64,000 nucleotides of DNA from an uncultured Acetatifactor sp. GTDB taxonomy: Bacteria > Bacillota > Clostridia > Lachnospirales > Lachnospiraceae. The notes under the pieces are model-generated. The model was not told the DNA's origin and searched no databases. It saw nothing but the letters and a program-made list of their open reading frames with translations. Shown one piece after another: positions 8,610 through 17,574 of this stretch. How positions within the stretch are numbered: the stretch's first letter is position 1; the number at the start of each line of letters is the position of its first letter. A program made the translations under genes and the position numbers. The stretch covers positions 36,012 to 100,011 of the forward strand of contig CAJUAB010000019.1 in assembly GCA_910583845.1 (NCBI GenBank), in the 5' to 3' direction.

Positions 8610-10586
8610 TTATTCCGGAAGCACGCTGCGCCTTAGGCTGTTGTACGCCAGAAGGACATAGAGCAGATAGATCAGCAGATACAGTCCCAGGGCGGTGGCG
8701 ATAATGGCGGGCGGGACCAGGATTCCGGGTTCTGACAGAGAAGTGAGATACAAAAGCAGAGGGATGCCGATCAGCAGCGGCGGTATAGCCGGCATGGCGT
8801 AGTAAAAGGCAAACTGCTTTCGCAGTGTCATCACCATTTCATGTCGGTCCATGCCCAGCTTTTCCAACAGCCGGAACTGATGGCGGTAGCGCCCTGATTC
8901 ACTGAGCAGCTGAATGGTCAATATGGTGGCGGATGTCATGGTCAGCACCAGCGCCAGATAATACAGAGGGAAAACGGTCATGGTGGTCATGGCGGCAGCT
9001 TCCCTTTCTTCCTGCGCCCTCACAATGATGTTATCATAACCGTAATATTTTGAACGCTCCTTGCGGATTTCCCTGAGATGGTTGTACTGATCCTCGCTTA
9101 GAGGCTCCGCGGTCATGGCCACATAGAGACGGTGATTTATGGGGCAATGCTCTGCCAGGGCGTCCGGCACCACCAGAATATAATCGCTGCCGTTGACCTC
9201 CCAGCCGTATTGCCCCAGAGGCTCACAGTGTACACCTCCCGGACTCACGGTCTGTCCGTTCAGCGGGACCGGGCGGGTATACCTTGTGAGCAGCTTTCCC
9301 AGATAGGTCCGGCAGTGAAGCAGATACTGTCCGTCTTCCAGAGGGACCTGCGGATATCCCAGCATCCGGCGCAGGAAAGCGTAGTCGCTGTAGGCCATCA
9401 CCAGATCCCGGTCGTGATAGCTGTAATAATTGGTATTTTCCTGCAAATATTCCCGGATCTGACCATTTTCCCCCTGGCGGACCGCATATTGATACTGGGA
9501 CTCTATGGGGATCTTTTCCTGTAAGTAATCCAGATAGTCATCATAGTCCAGACGCAGGTCGGTGATGCCGATCATAATGTCAAAACAGGAGTTCTCCCTG
9601 GCCCGCCCGTAGAACAGCCCGTGCAGCACCTGTCCGAAGCCCTCGGAAACCAGCGTTGCGGTAAAGAGCAGGGCGATGGTGGCCATGACCGTACCCATGG
9701 TGGCCAGCTTGGCAGTGAGGGTGCGGAAGACCAGCAGGGTCTGTCCCCGGTATTTTTTCTCCGGCCGTCTGTCGAAATAGGCGGGAACGCCGGAGGCAAA
9801 GCTCAAAAAGAAGCCGTAGAGAAAGACGATAATGCATCCCGCGCCAATGATTCCGGGCAGCAGGCTGCCTGCCATCAGCAGCGCGGTGCCCACAAGGCCG
9901 CACACCAGAGACAGCGTGAAGACTTTCACACGTTTTTTGCCGGTGCGGATCACCGCGCTCTCATTTCTCCGGTCAAAACAGAGCAGGTCATGAATCTTCA
10001 TGGCGCGGATGCGTCTGCGGCTTCTGAGCAGGGCAAAGAGATAGATCAGCGCGAAGCACAGAAAAGTCAGGCCCACTGCCCCGGGGGAAAACGCGAAGGA
10101 AAAGGTGTAAGCCTGCCCGAACAGGGATAACACAATGGCCCGCAGGATCTGGTAAAACAGATTGCCCAGCAGGATGCCCAGGATCAGCGCGCATCCGCCC
10201 ACCGCCAGGTTTTCCAGAAAAAAGAGCCGCGCGACCTGCCCGTTTTCCAGACCGATCAGCACATAGATTCCAAATTCCCGGCTGCGCCGCCCCAGCATGA
10301 AATGGATGGTGTAGGAGACCAGCCAGCTGATGATGGCGATGACCACCGCGCCGGACAGGACAATCATCATGGGCAGTGTCGCCATCTGCGCGGCCAGATT
10401 CCTGATCTCCCGGGAGAAAATCAGCCCGTTGAAGGAGTAGATCAGGGCAGCCACCATTACGATCGTGGCAAAATACACCAGATAGTCCCTGGCCTGCCGC
10501 CGGGCGTTGCGCAGGGAGAGCCGGAGGGCCACGCTGCCGGATTCCGGGCGACTGCCACCTTTGTCTGAAGAATTAGAGAACGTCAC
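8610..10586 (-). CDS. BceB-type ABC transporter permease (FtsX-like)
   Basis: The membrane subunit of a peptide-antibiotic resistance or sensing ABC transporter. I choose GTG 10586 as start: GGAGGTG lies 7 bp upstream and the protein then begins VTFSNSS...LRLSLRNARRQARDY, as in BceB homologues. The frame extends farther upstream but only through the ATPase gene. At 658 residues it has the BceB layout: an N-terminal segment, clustered membrane helices, a large extracytoplasmic domain (about residues 330-560, with no hydrophobic runs), and a final FtsX-type group of three helices. It overlaps its ATPase gene by 14 bp. No BceRS two-component pair is adjacent. Confidence 0.92.
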   Translation of the reverse strand: MTFSNSSDKGGSRPESGSVALRLSLRNARRQARDYLVYFATIVMVAALIYSFNGLIFSREIRNLAAQMATLPMMIVLSGAVVIAIISWLVSYTIHFMLGRRSREFGIYVLIGLENGQVARLFFLENLAVGGCALILGILLGNLFYQILRAIVLSLFGQAYTFSFAFSPGAVGLTFLCFALIYLFALLRSRRRIRAMKIHDLLCFDRRNESAVIRTGKKRVKVFTLSLVCGLVGTALLMAGSLLPGIIGAGCIIVFLYGFFLSFASGVPAYFDRRPEKKYRGQTLLVFRTLTAKLATMGTVMATIALLFTATLVSEGFGQVLHGLFYGRARENSCFDIMIGITDLRLDYDDYLDYLQEKIPIESQYQYAVRQGENGQIREYLQENTNYYSYHDRDLVMAYSDYAFLRRMLGYPQVPLEDGQYLLHCRTYLGKLLTRYTRPVPLNGQTVSPGGVHCEPLGQYGWEVNGSDYILVVPDALAEHCPINHRLYVAMTAEPLSEDQYNHLREIRKERSKYYGYDNIIVRAQEEREAAAMTTMTVFPLYYLALVLTMTSATILTIQLLSESGRYRHQFRLLEKLGMDRHEMVMTLRKQFAFYYAMPAIPPLLIGIPLLLYLTSLSEPGILVPPAIIATALGLYLLIYLLYVLLAYNSLRRSVLPE

Positions 10587-11331
10587 TGATATCACCTCCC
10601 AACACAGCCAGCACATCCAGTATCTCATGATAGAATACCTGCCGGGCCCGGTCCCCCCGCAGCAGTTCGTTGAAAAGCCGCCCATCCTTGAGAAAAAGCA
10701 CCCGGCGGGCATAGCTGGCGCTGTAGGCATCGTGCGTGACCATGAGGATGGTGGCACCCATATCCAGATTCATCCGCGTCATAATCTCCAGCAGGTTCTT
10801 GGAAGCTCTGGAGTCCAGGGCTCCGGTGGGTTCGTCCGCCAGCAGCAGGGACTGTCCGGCTACCATGGCCCGGGCGCAGGCGGCGCGCTGTTTCTGGCCG
10901 CCGGAGATCTGGTAGGGGAATTTTTCCAGTATGTCGGTTATGCCCAGCTTTCCGGCCACCGCCTTCACCTGCTCCTGCACTTTGCGGGGGGATACATGGT
11001 TCAGGGCCAGGGCCAGACCTATATTCTCCTCCACGGTCAGCGTGTCCAGCAGGTTAAAATCCTGGAACACAAAGCCCAGCCGTTCACGGCGGAAACGGGC
11101 CAGATCCCGGGATGGCAGCTGTGAGACATTTTCCCCGTCCAGCAGTATATCCCCGGCGCTCACCGTGTCGATGGTGGAAATGCAGTTCAGCAATGTGGTC
11201 TTCCCGCTGCCGGAGGCTCCCATGATGGCGATGAACTCCCCGTCCGCCACCTGGAAACTCACCCGGTCCAGAGCCTTGGTCACATTGTTTTTGCTGCCGT
11301 AGTATTTTTCGATGTTTCTGACTTCCAGCAT
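10573..11331 (-). CDS. BceA-type ABC transporter ATPase
   Basis: A 252-residue ATPase of the MacB/BceA group. Walker A is GASGSGKTT (about 39-47), the Q-loop FVFQDFNLL, the signature ISGGQKQR, Walker B LLLADEPTGALD, and the switch histidine is in VTHDAY. It pairs with the overlapping downstream permease. Such pairs protect against bacitracin, nisin-like and other cell-wall-targeting peptides, usually under a partner histidine kinase. Here the gene is divergent from a GntR-controlled ABC operon across a 327-bp gap, so the two envelope-stress modules may share regulation. Confidence 0.95.
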   Translation of the reverse strand: MLEVRNIEKYYGSKNNVTKALDRVSFQVADGEFIAIMGASGSGKTTLLNCISTIDTVSAGDILLDGENVSQLPSRDLARFRRERLGFVFQDFNLLDTLTVEENIGLALALNHVSPRKVQEQVKAVAGKLGITDILEKFPYQISGGQKQRAACARAMVAGQSLLLADEPTGALDSRASKNLLEIMTRMNLDMGATILMVTHDAYSASYARRVLFLKDGRLFNELLRGDRARQVFYHEILDVLAVLGGDISDVL

Positions 11332-11580
11332 ATTTGTTACCTCCCGATAAAGTTCCGCATATTCTGCGGATATGCAGCGCCAGGGTGTATCGCTCTGCCT
11401 CTGGCCTTGCTTTTATCAAGCATACACGAAAACCGGGTGAAATGGTATTGAATTTATATGGTTTTCCGTTACAGATTTGTAAGATTACGGAACAGGCGGT
11501 TTTCAAGGCATCCCCCGTTTCTGCGGATGGTCCTTGGAGGGGCCTGGAAGGGACGTTTGTCGGGGATATGTAAAAAACGG

Positions 11581-11609
11581 TTGACACGCATGCGTATATG
11601 GTGTATATA
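11581..11609 (+). promoter_or_regulatory. Promoter of the GntR-ABC operon
   Basis: TTGACA (11581-11586) and TATATA (11604-11609) with a 17-bp spacer, 50 bp before the GntR start. The spacer holds the palindrome CGCATGCG, and the -10 area is a run of alternating TA. YtrA-type GntR repressors usually bind over their own promoter, so this is the likely operator. No equally good promoter was seen for the divergent BceA gene in the rest of the 11332-11658 gap. Confidence 0.7.
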
Positions 11610-11658
11610 TAACATATAAACAGTTATGAACATCTTTTGCGCGGAAGAGGTATACATT

Positions 11659-12033
11659 ATGATTTTGTTACAAAACTCAGGAGTGCCCATTTACCAACAG
11701 ATTGCCGGACAGCTGAAAGAGGACATTCTGGCGGGCAGGCTGAAAGGGGGAGAGTATCTGCCCTCTATCAGGGGACTGGCCAGAGATCTGAAAATCAGCG
11801 TGATTACGACAATGAAGGCTTACGAGCTGCTGGCGGACGAGGGGCTGGTCACAGCCATTCAGGGCAAGGGATTCTGTGTGAACGCCCAGGACAGTGAGAT
11901 GCTGCGGGAACAGCATCTGCGCCGGGTGGAGGACGCGCTTTCCGAAGCCATAACGGCGGCAAGGATCGCGGGGCTGACACATCAGGAACTGATGGAAACC
12001 CTGAAAGCCTTGCTGGCGGTGGAGAAGGGATGA
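11659..12033 (+). CDS. GntR-family regulator, YtrA subfamily
   Basis: A 124-residue repressor with the N-terminal winged helix typical of GntR proteins (VPIYQQIAGQLKEDILAGRL, then LPSIRGLARDLKIS, TTMKAYELLADEGLV, GKGFCV) and only a short helical tail, which defines the YtrA type. The start at ATG 11659 follows GGAAGAGG. It is the first gene of an operon with an ABC ATPase and two membrane proteins. In relatives this arrangement is autoregulated and induced by cell-wall antibiotics; induction here is inferred from family knowledge only. Confidence 0.92.
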   Translation: MILLQNSGVPIYQQIAGQLKEDILAGRLKGGEYLPSIRGLARDLKISVITTMKAYELLADEGLVTAIQGKGFCVNAQDSEMLREQHLRRVEDALSEAITAARIAGLTHQELMETLKALLAVEKG

Positions 12034-12089
12034 GTCAGACAGACCAGGCGGCTGCCTGAGGGCGGCAGGCCGGAAAGGAAACACGAAAA

Positions 12090-12968
12090 ATGGATTATGT
12101 GATTACAGGAGAAAATATCAGAAAAAAGTTCAGGGGTTTCCTGCTGGACATTCCCCGGCTACAGATTCCCCGGGGTTTTGCCACGGCTCTGGTGGGAGAG
12201 AACGGCGCCGGTAAGTCCACTCTGCTGAATCTGCTGGCCGGTATTCGGCTGGATTACCATGGGCAGATCCGGTATTTTGCCGGGAACGAGGGGATTGACG
12301 GCGACGGGGTACGGGAGCGCGTGGGTTATACCGGGCCCGGCAGTTATTATCTTCCCCACTGGACGATCAAGCAGGTGGAGGACGCGAACAGGCTGCTTTT
12401 CCGTACATTCCGGCAGGAGGATTACAGGAATCTGTGCCGGGATCTGGCCATTCCCATGGACGCGGGCAGAGAGGCCCGGAATCTCTCGGACGGCAATCGT
12501 ATGAAGCTGATGCTGGCGGCGGTGCTGTCGCGGGAGACGGAGCTGCTGCTTCTGGATGAACCCGCCTCCCCTCTGGACCCCCTGATGCGGGACAGGCTCT
12601 GTGATATGATCCGGGAATATCTGGCCAGCCGGGAGGGAGAGCGAAGCGTGTTTTTTTCCACCCACAATGTGGCGGATATGGAGAATGTCACGGATTACTG
12701 CATGATCATGGAGCAGGGACGGATTGTGGAGCAGGGTTCTGTGGAGGATCTGAAGGAAAAATACGTACTGGTAAAAGGGGAGGCGGAGTATACGGACAAG
12801 GCCCGTTCCATTCTGCTGACCCAGACCGGGAACCGCTACGGCTTCGAGGGTATCTGCCTGGCGGAGAAGCTGGATGAGCTGGCAGGAATGAATGTGGCAG
12901 TGGAGAATCCCACATTGTCCCAGATCTGTGTGGCTGTGATGAAGGCCCACAGTCAGCTGCGATTCTGA
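12090..12968 (+). CDS. ABC transporter ATPase of the GntR operon
   Basis: A 292-residue ATPase with Walker A GENGAGKS (about 36-43), a somewhat unusual signature NLSDGNRMKL in place of LSGGQ, Walker B LLLLDEPASPLD, and a switch His in FFSTHNV. The LSDGN signature and extended C-terminal tail fit the YtrB/BcrA type that works with ABC-2-like membrane proteins. It lies 56 bp after the GntR gene, and the two following genes encode the probable membrane partners. The substrate is unknown; export of antimicrobial compounds is the usual inference. Confidence 0.9.
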   Translation: MDYVITGENIRKKFRGFLLDIPRLQIPRGFATALVGENGAGKSTLLNLLAGIRLDYHGQIRYFAGNEGIDGDGVRERVGYTGPGSYYLPHWTIKQVEDANRLLFRTFRQEDYRNLCRDLAIPMDAGREARNLSDGNRMKLMLAAVLSRETELLLLDEPASPLDPLMRDRLCDMIREYLASREGERSVFFSTHNVADMENVTDYCMIMEQGRIVEQGSVEDLKEKYVLVKGEAEYTDKARSILLTQTGNRYGFEGICLAEKLDELAGMNVAVENPTLSQICVAVMKAHSQLRF

Positions 12969-12993
12969 CAACAGACGGGAAGGACAGGGTATT

Positions 12994-13635
12994 ATGAAAA
13001 AAATCAATGCTTATTTGCTTTTTACCGGTTGGAGATACAGACTGGGAATATTCCTGGGGATTCCGGCGGCAGTGCTGGCAGGAGGATTTTTCTGGCGCTG
13101 TCTCGAAGTGGAGACAGGATTTGGCTATCTGGTGGTAATGGGGATTATTTTTGCCGAAACCGTGGCGGATCGGGGAATTTTCAGCGGAATACAGACTCAT
13201 AGAGGATACAGGCTGGATTTTTTGAAAACTTCCCCGGTGGGGCAGGAAATACTCTTTCAGGGGCTGTGCGGGGACCTGGCAAGGCGGCTGTTGACGGCGG
13301 CAGTCTGTGTGGGCGGGGGACGGGCCGCGCAGATCCTGGATACGGGGGAGGGCTGGGCCGGATGCCTGGGAACGGTGCTGACGGTATACTTTGCCGAGGC
13401 GCTGGGACTTTTTATATCGCGCTTTACCAGGTCCGCCATATTATGTCTGTACACGGCCTATGGATGCGTGGCTGCAGGGATGATTCTCTATACTCTGATC
13501 CGCAATATCGCGCCGCCCTGGCTGTGGGCGGCGGACACAGCGCTGGGACTGGCAGCGGCGGCAGTGAGCGCGCTGGTGGTGAGGACGGGCATGAAGAGAT
13601 GGCGCGGCACCTATTCGGACACGGATTGTCTTTGA
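12994..13635 (+). CDS. Membrane protein, probable ABC-2-type subunit
   Basis: A 213-residue protein with about five or six hydrophobic segments (for example around residues 18-32, 45-55, 95-115, 125-160 and 175-195) and Arg-rich cytoplasmic loops. It has no clear named domain, but its position, 25 bp after the ATPase gene and before a second membrane protein, fits a membrane subunit of the same transporter. A segment SRFTRSAILCLYTAYGC resembles helices of ABC-2 permeases. The first ATG (13021-type alternatives absent) is preceded by GGGAAGGACAGGG. Confidence 0.7.
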   Translation: MKKINAYLLFTGWRYRLGIFLGIPAAVLAGGFFWRCLEVETGFGYLVVMGIIFAETVADRGIFSGIQTHRGYRLDFLKTSPVGQEILFQGLCGDLARRLLTAAVCVGGGRAAQILDTGEGWAGCLGTVLTVYFAEALGLFISRFTRSAILCLYTAYGCVAAGMILYTLIRNIAPPWLWAADTALGLAAAAVSALVVRTGMKRWRGTYSDTDCL

Positions 13636-13667
13636 CGGTAAGCGGTCTGAACGGAATGGAGGAAGAT

Positions 13668-14333
13668 ATGAAACTTGTGGAAAGCTGGCGTTTTGCCATA
13701 AAATGTATAAAATTATCCTATAATTTGAAGGTAAATCTGATATCGGCAGGATTTCTGTTTTTAATGTCCCTTGTTTATCTGATTATGGATGCGGGCAATG
13801 GCATGGGGAACATTCTGATGCTGACAATTGCCATGTTTCCTGCCCAGATGATGTACTCTGTCTGCGGTTCTTCCCTGGTGCAGTCGTCGCCGCACAGAAA
13901 AGCCATCATGACTTCCCTGCCGGCGGTGATCACCTTTTGCAGCGGTATGCTGATCTATCTTACGATGATCGGAGTGGAGACAGTCCGGACCATGGGAACT
14001 CCGGAGACCGCGCGGCAAGGGGCCCGGAGGATTTTGCTCATGGGGGCGCTTCTGATGTCCCTGAACATTTATGTGGGCATAGCGTACAAATATTTTGTGG
14101 TGTCCGTGTTCCTGATGGTGGGCTGCATAATAGGTTCCTATTATCTGATAGGGGACGGCGCGGCGATTCTGGACCGGTTTCCGGGCATTTCCATGCCGAT
14201 GCCGATGGCCATAGCGGCGGGAATTGGCATGGTCGTGCTGGGAAGTCTGTTGCAATACGGTGTTTCCCTGCTGGTATATAAAAAGCCCATTTCCCGGGGG
14301 GCCATCTATGGTCTGCTGCGGCAGCAGGCGTGA
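13668..14333 (+). CDS. Membrane protein, probable second ABC-2-type subunit
   Basis: A 221-residue polytopic protein starting at ATG 13668 (MKLVESWRFAIKC) behind GGAGGAA; the longer frame upstream only shadows the preceding gene. It has about six hydrophobic segments and no soluble domain. Its placement as the last gene of the GntR-ATPase-membrane protein operon, 32 bp after its neighbour, suggests it completes the transporter. Its stop is 7 bp from the stop of the convergent next gene, leaving no room for a terminator. Confidence 0.72.
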   Translation: MKLVESWRFAIKCIKLSYNLKVNLISAGFLFLMSLVYLIMDAGNGMGNILMLTIAMFPAQMMYSVCGSSLVQSSPHRKAIMTSLPAVITFCSGMLIYLTMIGVETVRTMGTPETARQGARRILLMGALLMSLNIYVGIAYKYFVVSVFLMVGCIIGSYYLIGDGAAILDRFPGISMPMPMAIAAGIGMVVLGSLLQYGVSLLVYKKPISRGAIYGLLRQQA

Positions 14334-14340
14334 ATTTGGT

Positions 14341-15633
14341 CTACTGCGGGATGGCATTGGGGTAAATGCGCTCCATCACGGTATCGTCAAAATAAGTGTC
14401 CATGGCCTGCTCCCAGAAATGCGCCGCTGCAAGTCCGTTGGCCCGGGAATCATACCGGACCAGCGCCAGCACGGAGACGATGATATTGGCAATCATGAAC
14501 AAGACCAGTCCTGCCGTCAGTATTTTGCCGGTTCTGCGCAGAATCCGGGCAATCAGGCGGGCGATACGGGGATAGAGGAGCCGGAACCACACTACGGCGG
14601 CGATTCCCCAGAAAAAGCAGTACAGCAGGTTGATCCGGCCTCCCAGATTGAAGGGGATGCCGCTGTAGTCCCAGAACACTTTTCCAAACACAATCTCCGT
14701 GAACACGCTGCAAATGTATTCGTAAGCGCCGCCCAGAAGCGTACCTACCAGAAAAAGACGGGATTCCCCCTTGTTGCGGTCTCTGTATAGCAGGGCCGTG
14801 ATCAGAGCGATGGCCAGTCCCCACACGACGCTGAAAGGTCCCCACACCAGGCTGCTTCTGCTCATCCACACGCCCATGGTCACGCGGCAGAAGATCGTTT
14901 CCACAAGGTCCCCCAGCAGCGCGCCGATCAGGAAGAGCCAGAAAAGATGGGTCAAAGTGCATTTTTCAGAGTCTGCCGTCTCTCTGGCCTCATCCCCGGC
15001 GGCAGTGGAGGGGTAAGCCCGCCGGATACGGTTCTCCATGCGGCGGGAGATTGCGCCGCCCAGCCGCAGAGTCCATCGCTGCAATTTCTGACTCCATCGG
15101 AACAGGCGGGGAAGCCTTTTTTCCATGTGGTAGATGAATAAAAGGGAACCGGTCAGATCCAGCAAGCCAATGCCGGTCAGCCCCCATACGATGATTTTTC
15201 CGCATAAGGCGGGCAGAAAATGATACAGGCCCAGGATAAGGCCGTTGGTATATTGTACCGCCACATAGCCCAGCGCGCCCCAGAGCAGGGAGTACTGGAG
15301 GCAGATATAACCGTCCAGATTCCACTTTTTGGCGGAATAGTCCCACCATTTCTTTTGCTTCATCCCCTCCAGAATTTTCCCGGTAAACCATTCCACGGCG
15401 GTAGCCACCACCGTGCATCCCAGAAAAAGAAAAAAGCTGTCGCCGCGCAGATCCTGAAAAACAATGGTCAGAAGCGCTCCGGTAAAACCGTAAATGAAGC
15501 AGAAAGGGCCGGAGGCAAAACCGCGGTTTCGGAAATCTTTTTCCTTGATGGTCGCCACGGTGGTCTCCGCCAGCCAGGCCAGGAAGGAATATGTAAAGAA
15601 CAGTATGGCGATATCGTAAACAGTACGGCTCAT
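14341..15633 (-). CDS. Membrane protein with two CmpB-type (putative ABC-transporter type IV) domains
   Basis: A 430-residue membrane protein in which the same fold appears twice. The first copy (about residues 5-150) has FFTYSFLAWLAET, GFASGPFCFIYGF and KWNLDGYICLQYSLLWG; the second (about 215-370) has FLIGALLGDLVET, SSLVWGPFSVVWG and PFNLGGRINLLYCFFWG. This matches the PF06541 family of uncharacterised Firmicutes membrane proteins; the 'ABC transporter' name is historical and no ATPase is linked. Single-domain proteins of about 200 residues are common, so this is a duplicated version. AGGAG precedes the ATG. Confidence 0.85.
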   Translation of the reverse strand: MSRTVYDIAILFFTYSFLAWLAETTVATIKEKDFRNRGFASGPFCFIYGFTGALLTIVFQDLRGDSFFLFLGCTVVATAVEWFTGKILEGMKQKKWWDYSAKKWNLDGYICLQYSLLWGALGYVAVQYTNGLILGLYHFLPALCGKIIVWGLTGIGLLDLTGSLLFIYHMEKRLPRLFRWSQKLQRWTLRLGGAISRRMENRIRRAYPSTAAGDEARETADSEKCTLTHLFWLFLIGALLGDLVETIFCRVTMGVWMSRSSLVWGPFSVVWGLAIALITALLYRDRNKGESRLFLVGTLLGGAYEYICSVFTEIVFGKVFWDYSGIPFNLGGRINLLYCFFWGIAAVVWFRLLYPRIARLIARILRRTGKILTAGLVLFMIANIIVSVLALVRYDSRANGLAAAHFWEQAMDTYFDDTVMERIYPNAIPQ

Positions 15634-15783
15634 AAATTTTCTCCTGTTGTATGTTTTTTATACATACTAAACCATACCCTTACAGGATGGTCAATAGGCA
15701 TTTTGGGGTAAAAACAATTTTCAGGTCAGGATTGACATGCAGAGCAAACCGGTACAGAATACAGCTAGGGAGGAAAAGAAGGA

Positions 15784-16266
15784 ATGGAACAAAGAATCAC
15801 ACTTTTGGCCCGGACAAGGGAAAACGTGCAAGTCTACTTTTACAGGACGCAGGATGCGGAAATCCGCAGAATGCTGCCGTCCGCCAACAATACGGTGGAA
15901 GAAGCCCTGGCGGCCTATGAAAGGGCTTCTCTTCCGGGCGCGGACAGCTTTGGCAGATGCATTTATGCAGAGGGACATTATATCGGTGATATCTGGTGCT
16001 ACGGTATTGACCGGGGCGGGACTTTGAACGCCATGTTGAGCTACTGTATATTTGAGAAAGAGTATTGGAAACGGGGAGTGGCCACTGCCGCGGTGACGCT
16101 CTTTCTGGAACAGATCAAAAAAAGGTTCGGTCTTCGGTCGGTGGGCGCTTTTACTTACGCGGACAATGAGGGCTCTGTGAGAGTTCTGGAAAAGAATGAT
16201 TTTGTCTGCAAGGAACGCTTTGAGGAAGACGGGCGGGACTCGGTATATTATGAAAAGGAACTCTGA
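15784..16266 (+). CDS. GNAT-family N-acetyltransferase
   Basis: A 160-residue acetyl-CoA-dependent transferase of the RimJ/RimL-like group. The acetyl-CoA loop is EYWKRGVATAAVTLFLEQ (about residues 98-115, R-G-V-A-T), followed by AFTYADNEGSVRVLEKNDFV, the usual motif B. The start follows AGGGAGGAAAAGAAGGA. The substrate cannot be read from the sequence. The gene is monocistronic, between a divergent membrane protein and the HTH-methyltransferase gene. Confidence 0.88.
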   Translation: MEQRITLLARTRENVQVYFYRTQDAEIRRMLPSANNTVEEALAAYERASLPGADSFGRCIYAEGHYIGDIWCYGIDRGGTLNAMLSYCIFEKEYWKRGVATAAVTLFLEQIKKRFGLRSVGAFTYADNEGSVRVLEKNDFVCKERFEEDGRDSVYYEKEL

Positions 16267-16446
16267 TCCGGCGTTGCCGTGGGTCCTGTATTCCCGGAAT
16301 ATGGGAGAATATTCTGAAAATCCGCGCAATACAAAATCTGTTTTCTCTGGTAAAATGGATGCAGATAAGAGAGTGCAAAGCGAGGACTTCCGCGTTGCAG
16401 GAAGCCCACAGATGCGGGCAGGGATCTATGGAAGGAGGTAAGCCGG

Positions 16447-17574
16447 ATGACTCAGATACATTTGCGGATCGCGGACCTGCGGCGGCAGAAGAAAGTGACA
16501 CAGCAGGAGCTGGCGGACCGGGTGGGGGTATCCTACCAGACGGTAAGCCGTTGGGAGACGGGGGCGGGAGAGCCGGAACTGTCTTTGCTGGCGGCGTTGG
16601 CAGAATATTTTCAGGTGTCGGTGGATCAGCTGCTGGGACTCACGCCTCTGGCAGGAGAGACCTATGTGCCGGAGAGGACGGGCACAAAGGACTTCTGGAA
16701 CGGGAAGCGGGAATACCTGCTGCGCACCAGGGAAGGCTATTACAACGAAGATTATGTGGAATTTCTGATCAAGAAGGTGTGGAAGCTGGAGAAACCGGTA
16801 TCCGTATTGGATTGTGGCTGCGGCTATGGGTATCTGGGGCTTTTGCTGCTGCCTTTTCTGGCGGAGGGCAGCAGCTATACGGGGATCGACTTCGCGGAGG
16901 AATTGATCGCCGCGGGGCGGGAGATTTTCCGGGAGCGGCAGATGGGAGCGGAATTTATTCAGGGGGATGTGTTCGCGTATGACACCGGAAAACGGTATGA
17001 TGTGGTGATCTGTCAGGCCGTACTGCGGCATCTGGACAGACCGGAGGATTTTATCCGGAAGATGGTCAGGCTGGCAAAGCCCGGCGGATATGTGATCTGC
17101 ATTGATGCCAACAGAGAATTTGAGTGTGATGGCCTGTATATAGATGGGATGGACTATCAGGTGCTGTGCCGGCATGACGGTCTGGAGAAAAAGTGGGCTA
17201 TGGAGCTGGAAAAACAGGGGCGGGATTATGCGGTGGCGATGCGCACCGCCCATATCATGAAACGTCTGGGACTGATGGACGTGGATGTACGGATGAATGA
17301 CCGGGTGGAGCTGGTGACACCTGACAGGCCGGAGTATGAGCGGAAAAAAAGGGATTTTCTGGACTACAATGACTGGAACGCGGGACTCAGCGAACAGGAG
17401 AGGGAGCAGGTGATCCTGCATCTGCTGTCCCACGGCCTGGACCGGCGGGAAGCCCGGCAGTATTGTGACCGGAACCGGGTGATCACGGGCTTTTTCAGGG
17501 ATCACGGAGCGGCAGGTTATACTTTTGTGAAGGGGCATATGATTACTTATGGAAAAAAACGTGCTGCTGATTGA
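16447..17574 (+). CDS. XRE-type HTH fused to SAM-dependent methyltransferase
   Basis: A 375-residue fusion. Residues 5-62 form a HTH_3 DNA-binding domain (RRQKKVTQQELADRVG, YQTVSRWETG, SLLAALAEYF). Residues of about 95-260 form a class I methyltransferase with the SAM loop VLDCGCGYGYLG (118-129), an acidic residue in YTGIDFAE, and CQAVLRHLDRPEDF in the post-I region. The C-terminal 110 residues are helical and unassigned. GGAGGT precedes the ATG by 8 bp. It overlaps the next (HAD) gene by 26 bp. It could be a regulator whose DNA binding responds to SAM or to a methylated ligand, or an enzyme tethered near DNA; the substrate is unknown. Confidence 0.9.
   Translation: MTQIHLRIADLRRQKKVTQQELADRVGVSYQTVSRWETGAGEPELSLLAALAEYFQVSVDQLLGLTPLAGETYVPERTGTKDFWNGKREYLLRTREGYYNEDYVEFLIKKVWKLEKPVSVLDCGCGYGYLGLLLLPFLAEGSSYTGIDFAEELIAAGREIFRERQMGAEFIQGDVFAYDTGKRYDVVICQAVLRHLDRPEDFIRKMVRLAKPGGYVICIDANREFECDGLYIDGMDYQVLCRHDGLEKKWAMELEKQGRDYAVAMRTAHIMKRLGLMDVDVRMNDRVELVTPDRPEYERKKRDFLDYNDWNAGLSEQEREQVILHLLSHGLDRREARQYCDRNRVITGFFRDHGAAGYTFVKGHMITYGKKRAAD

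Noticed and set aside
10587..10757. A longer N-terminus for the BceB-like permease
   Set aside because: It would lie entirely within the ATPase gene and is Cys/Trp-rich noise; the GTG at 10586 has an ideal ribosome site.
13266..13667. A longer 355-residue start for the membrane protein ending at 14333
   Set aside because: The extra N-terminal part overlaps the preceding membrane protein gene in another frame and is Gly/Arg-rich noise; GGAGGAA marks the ATG at 13668.
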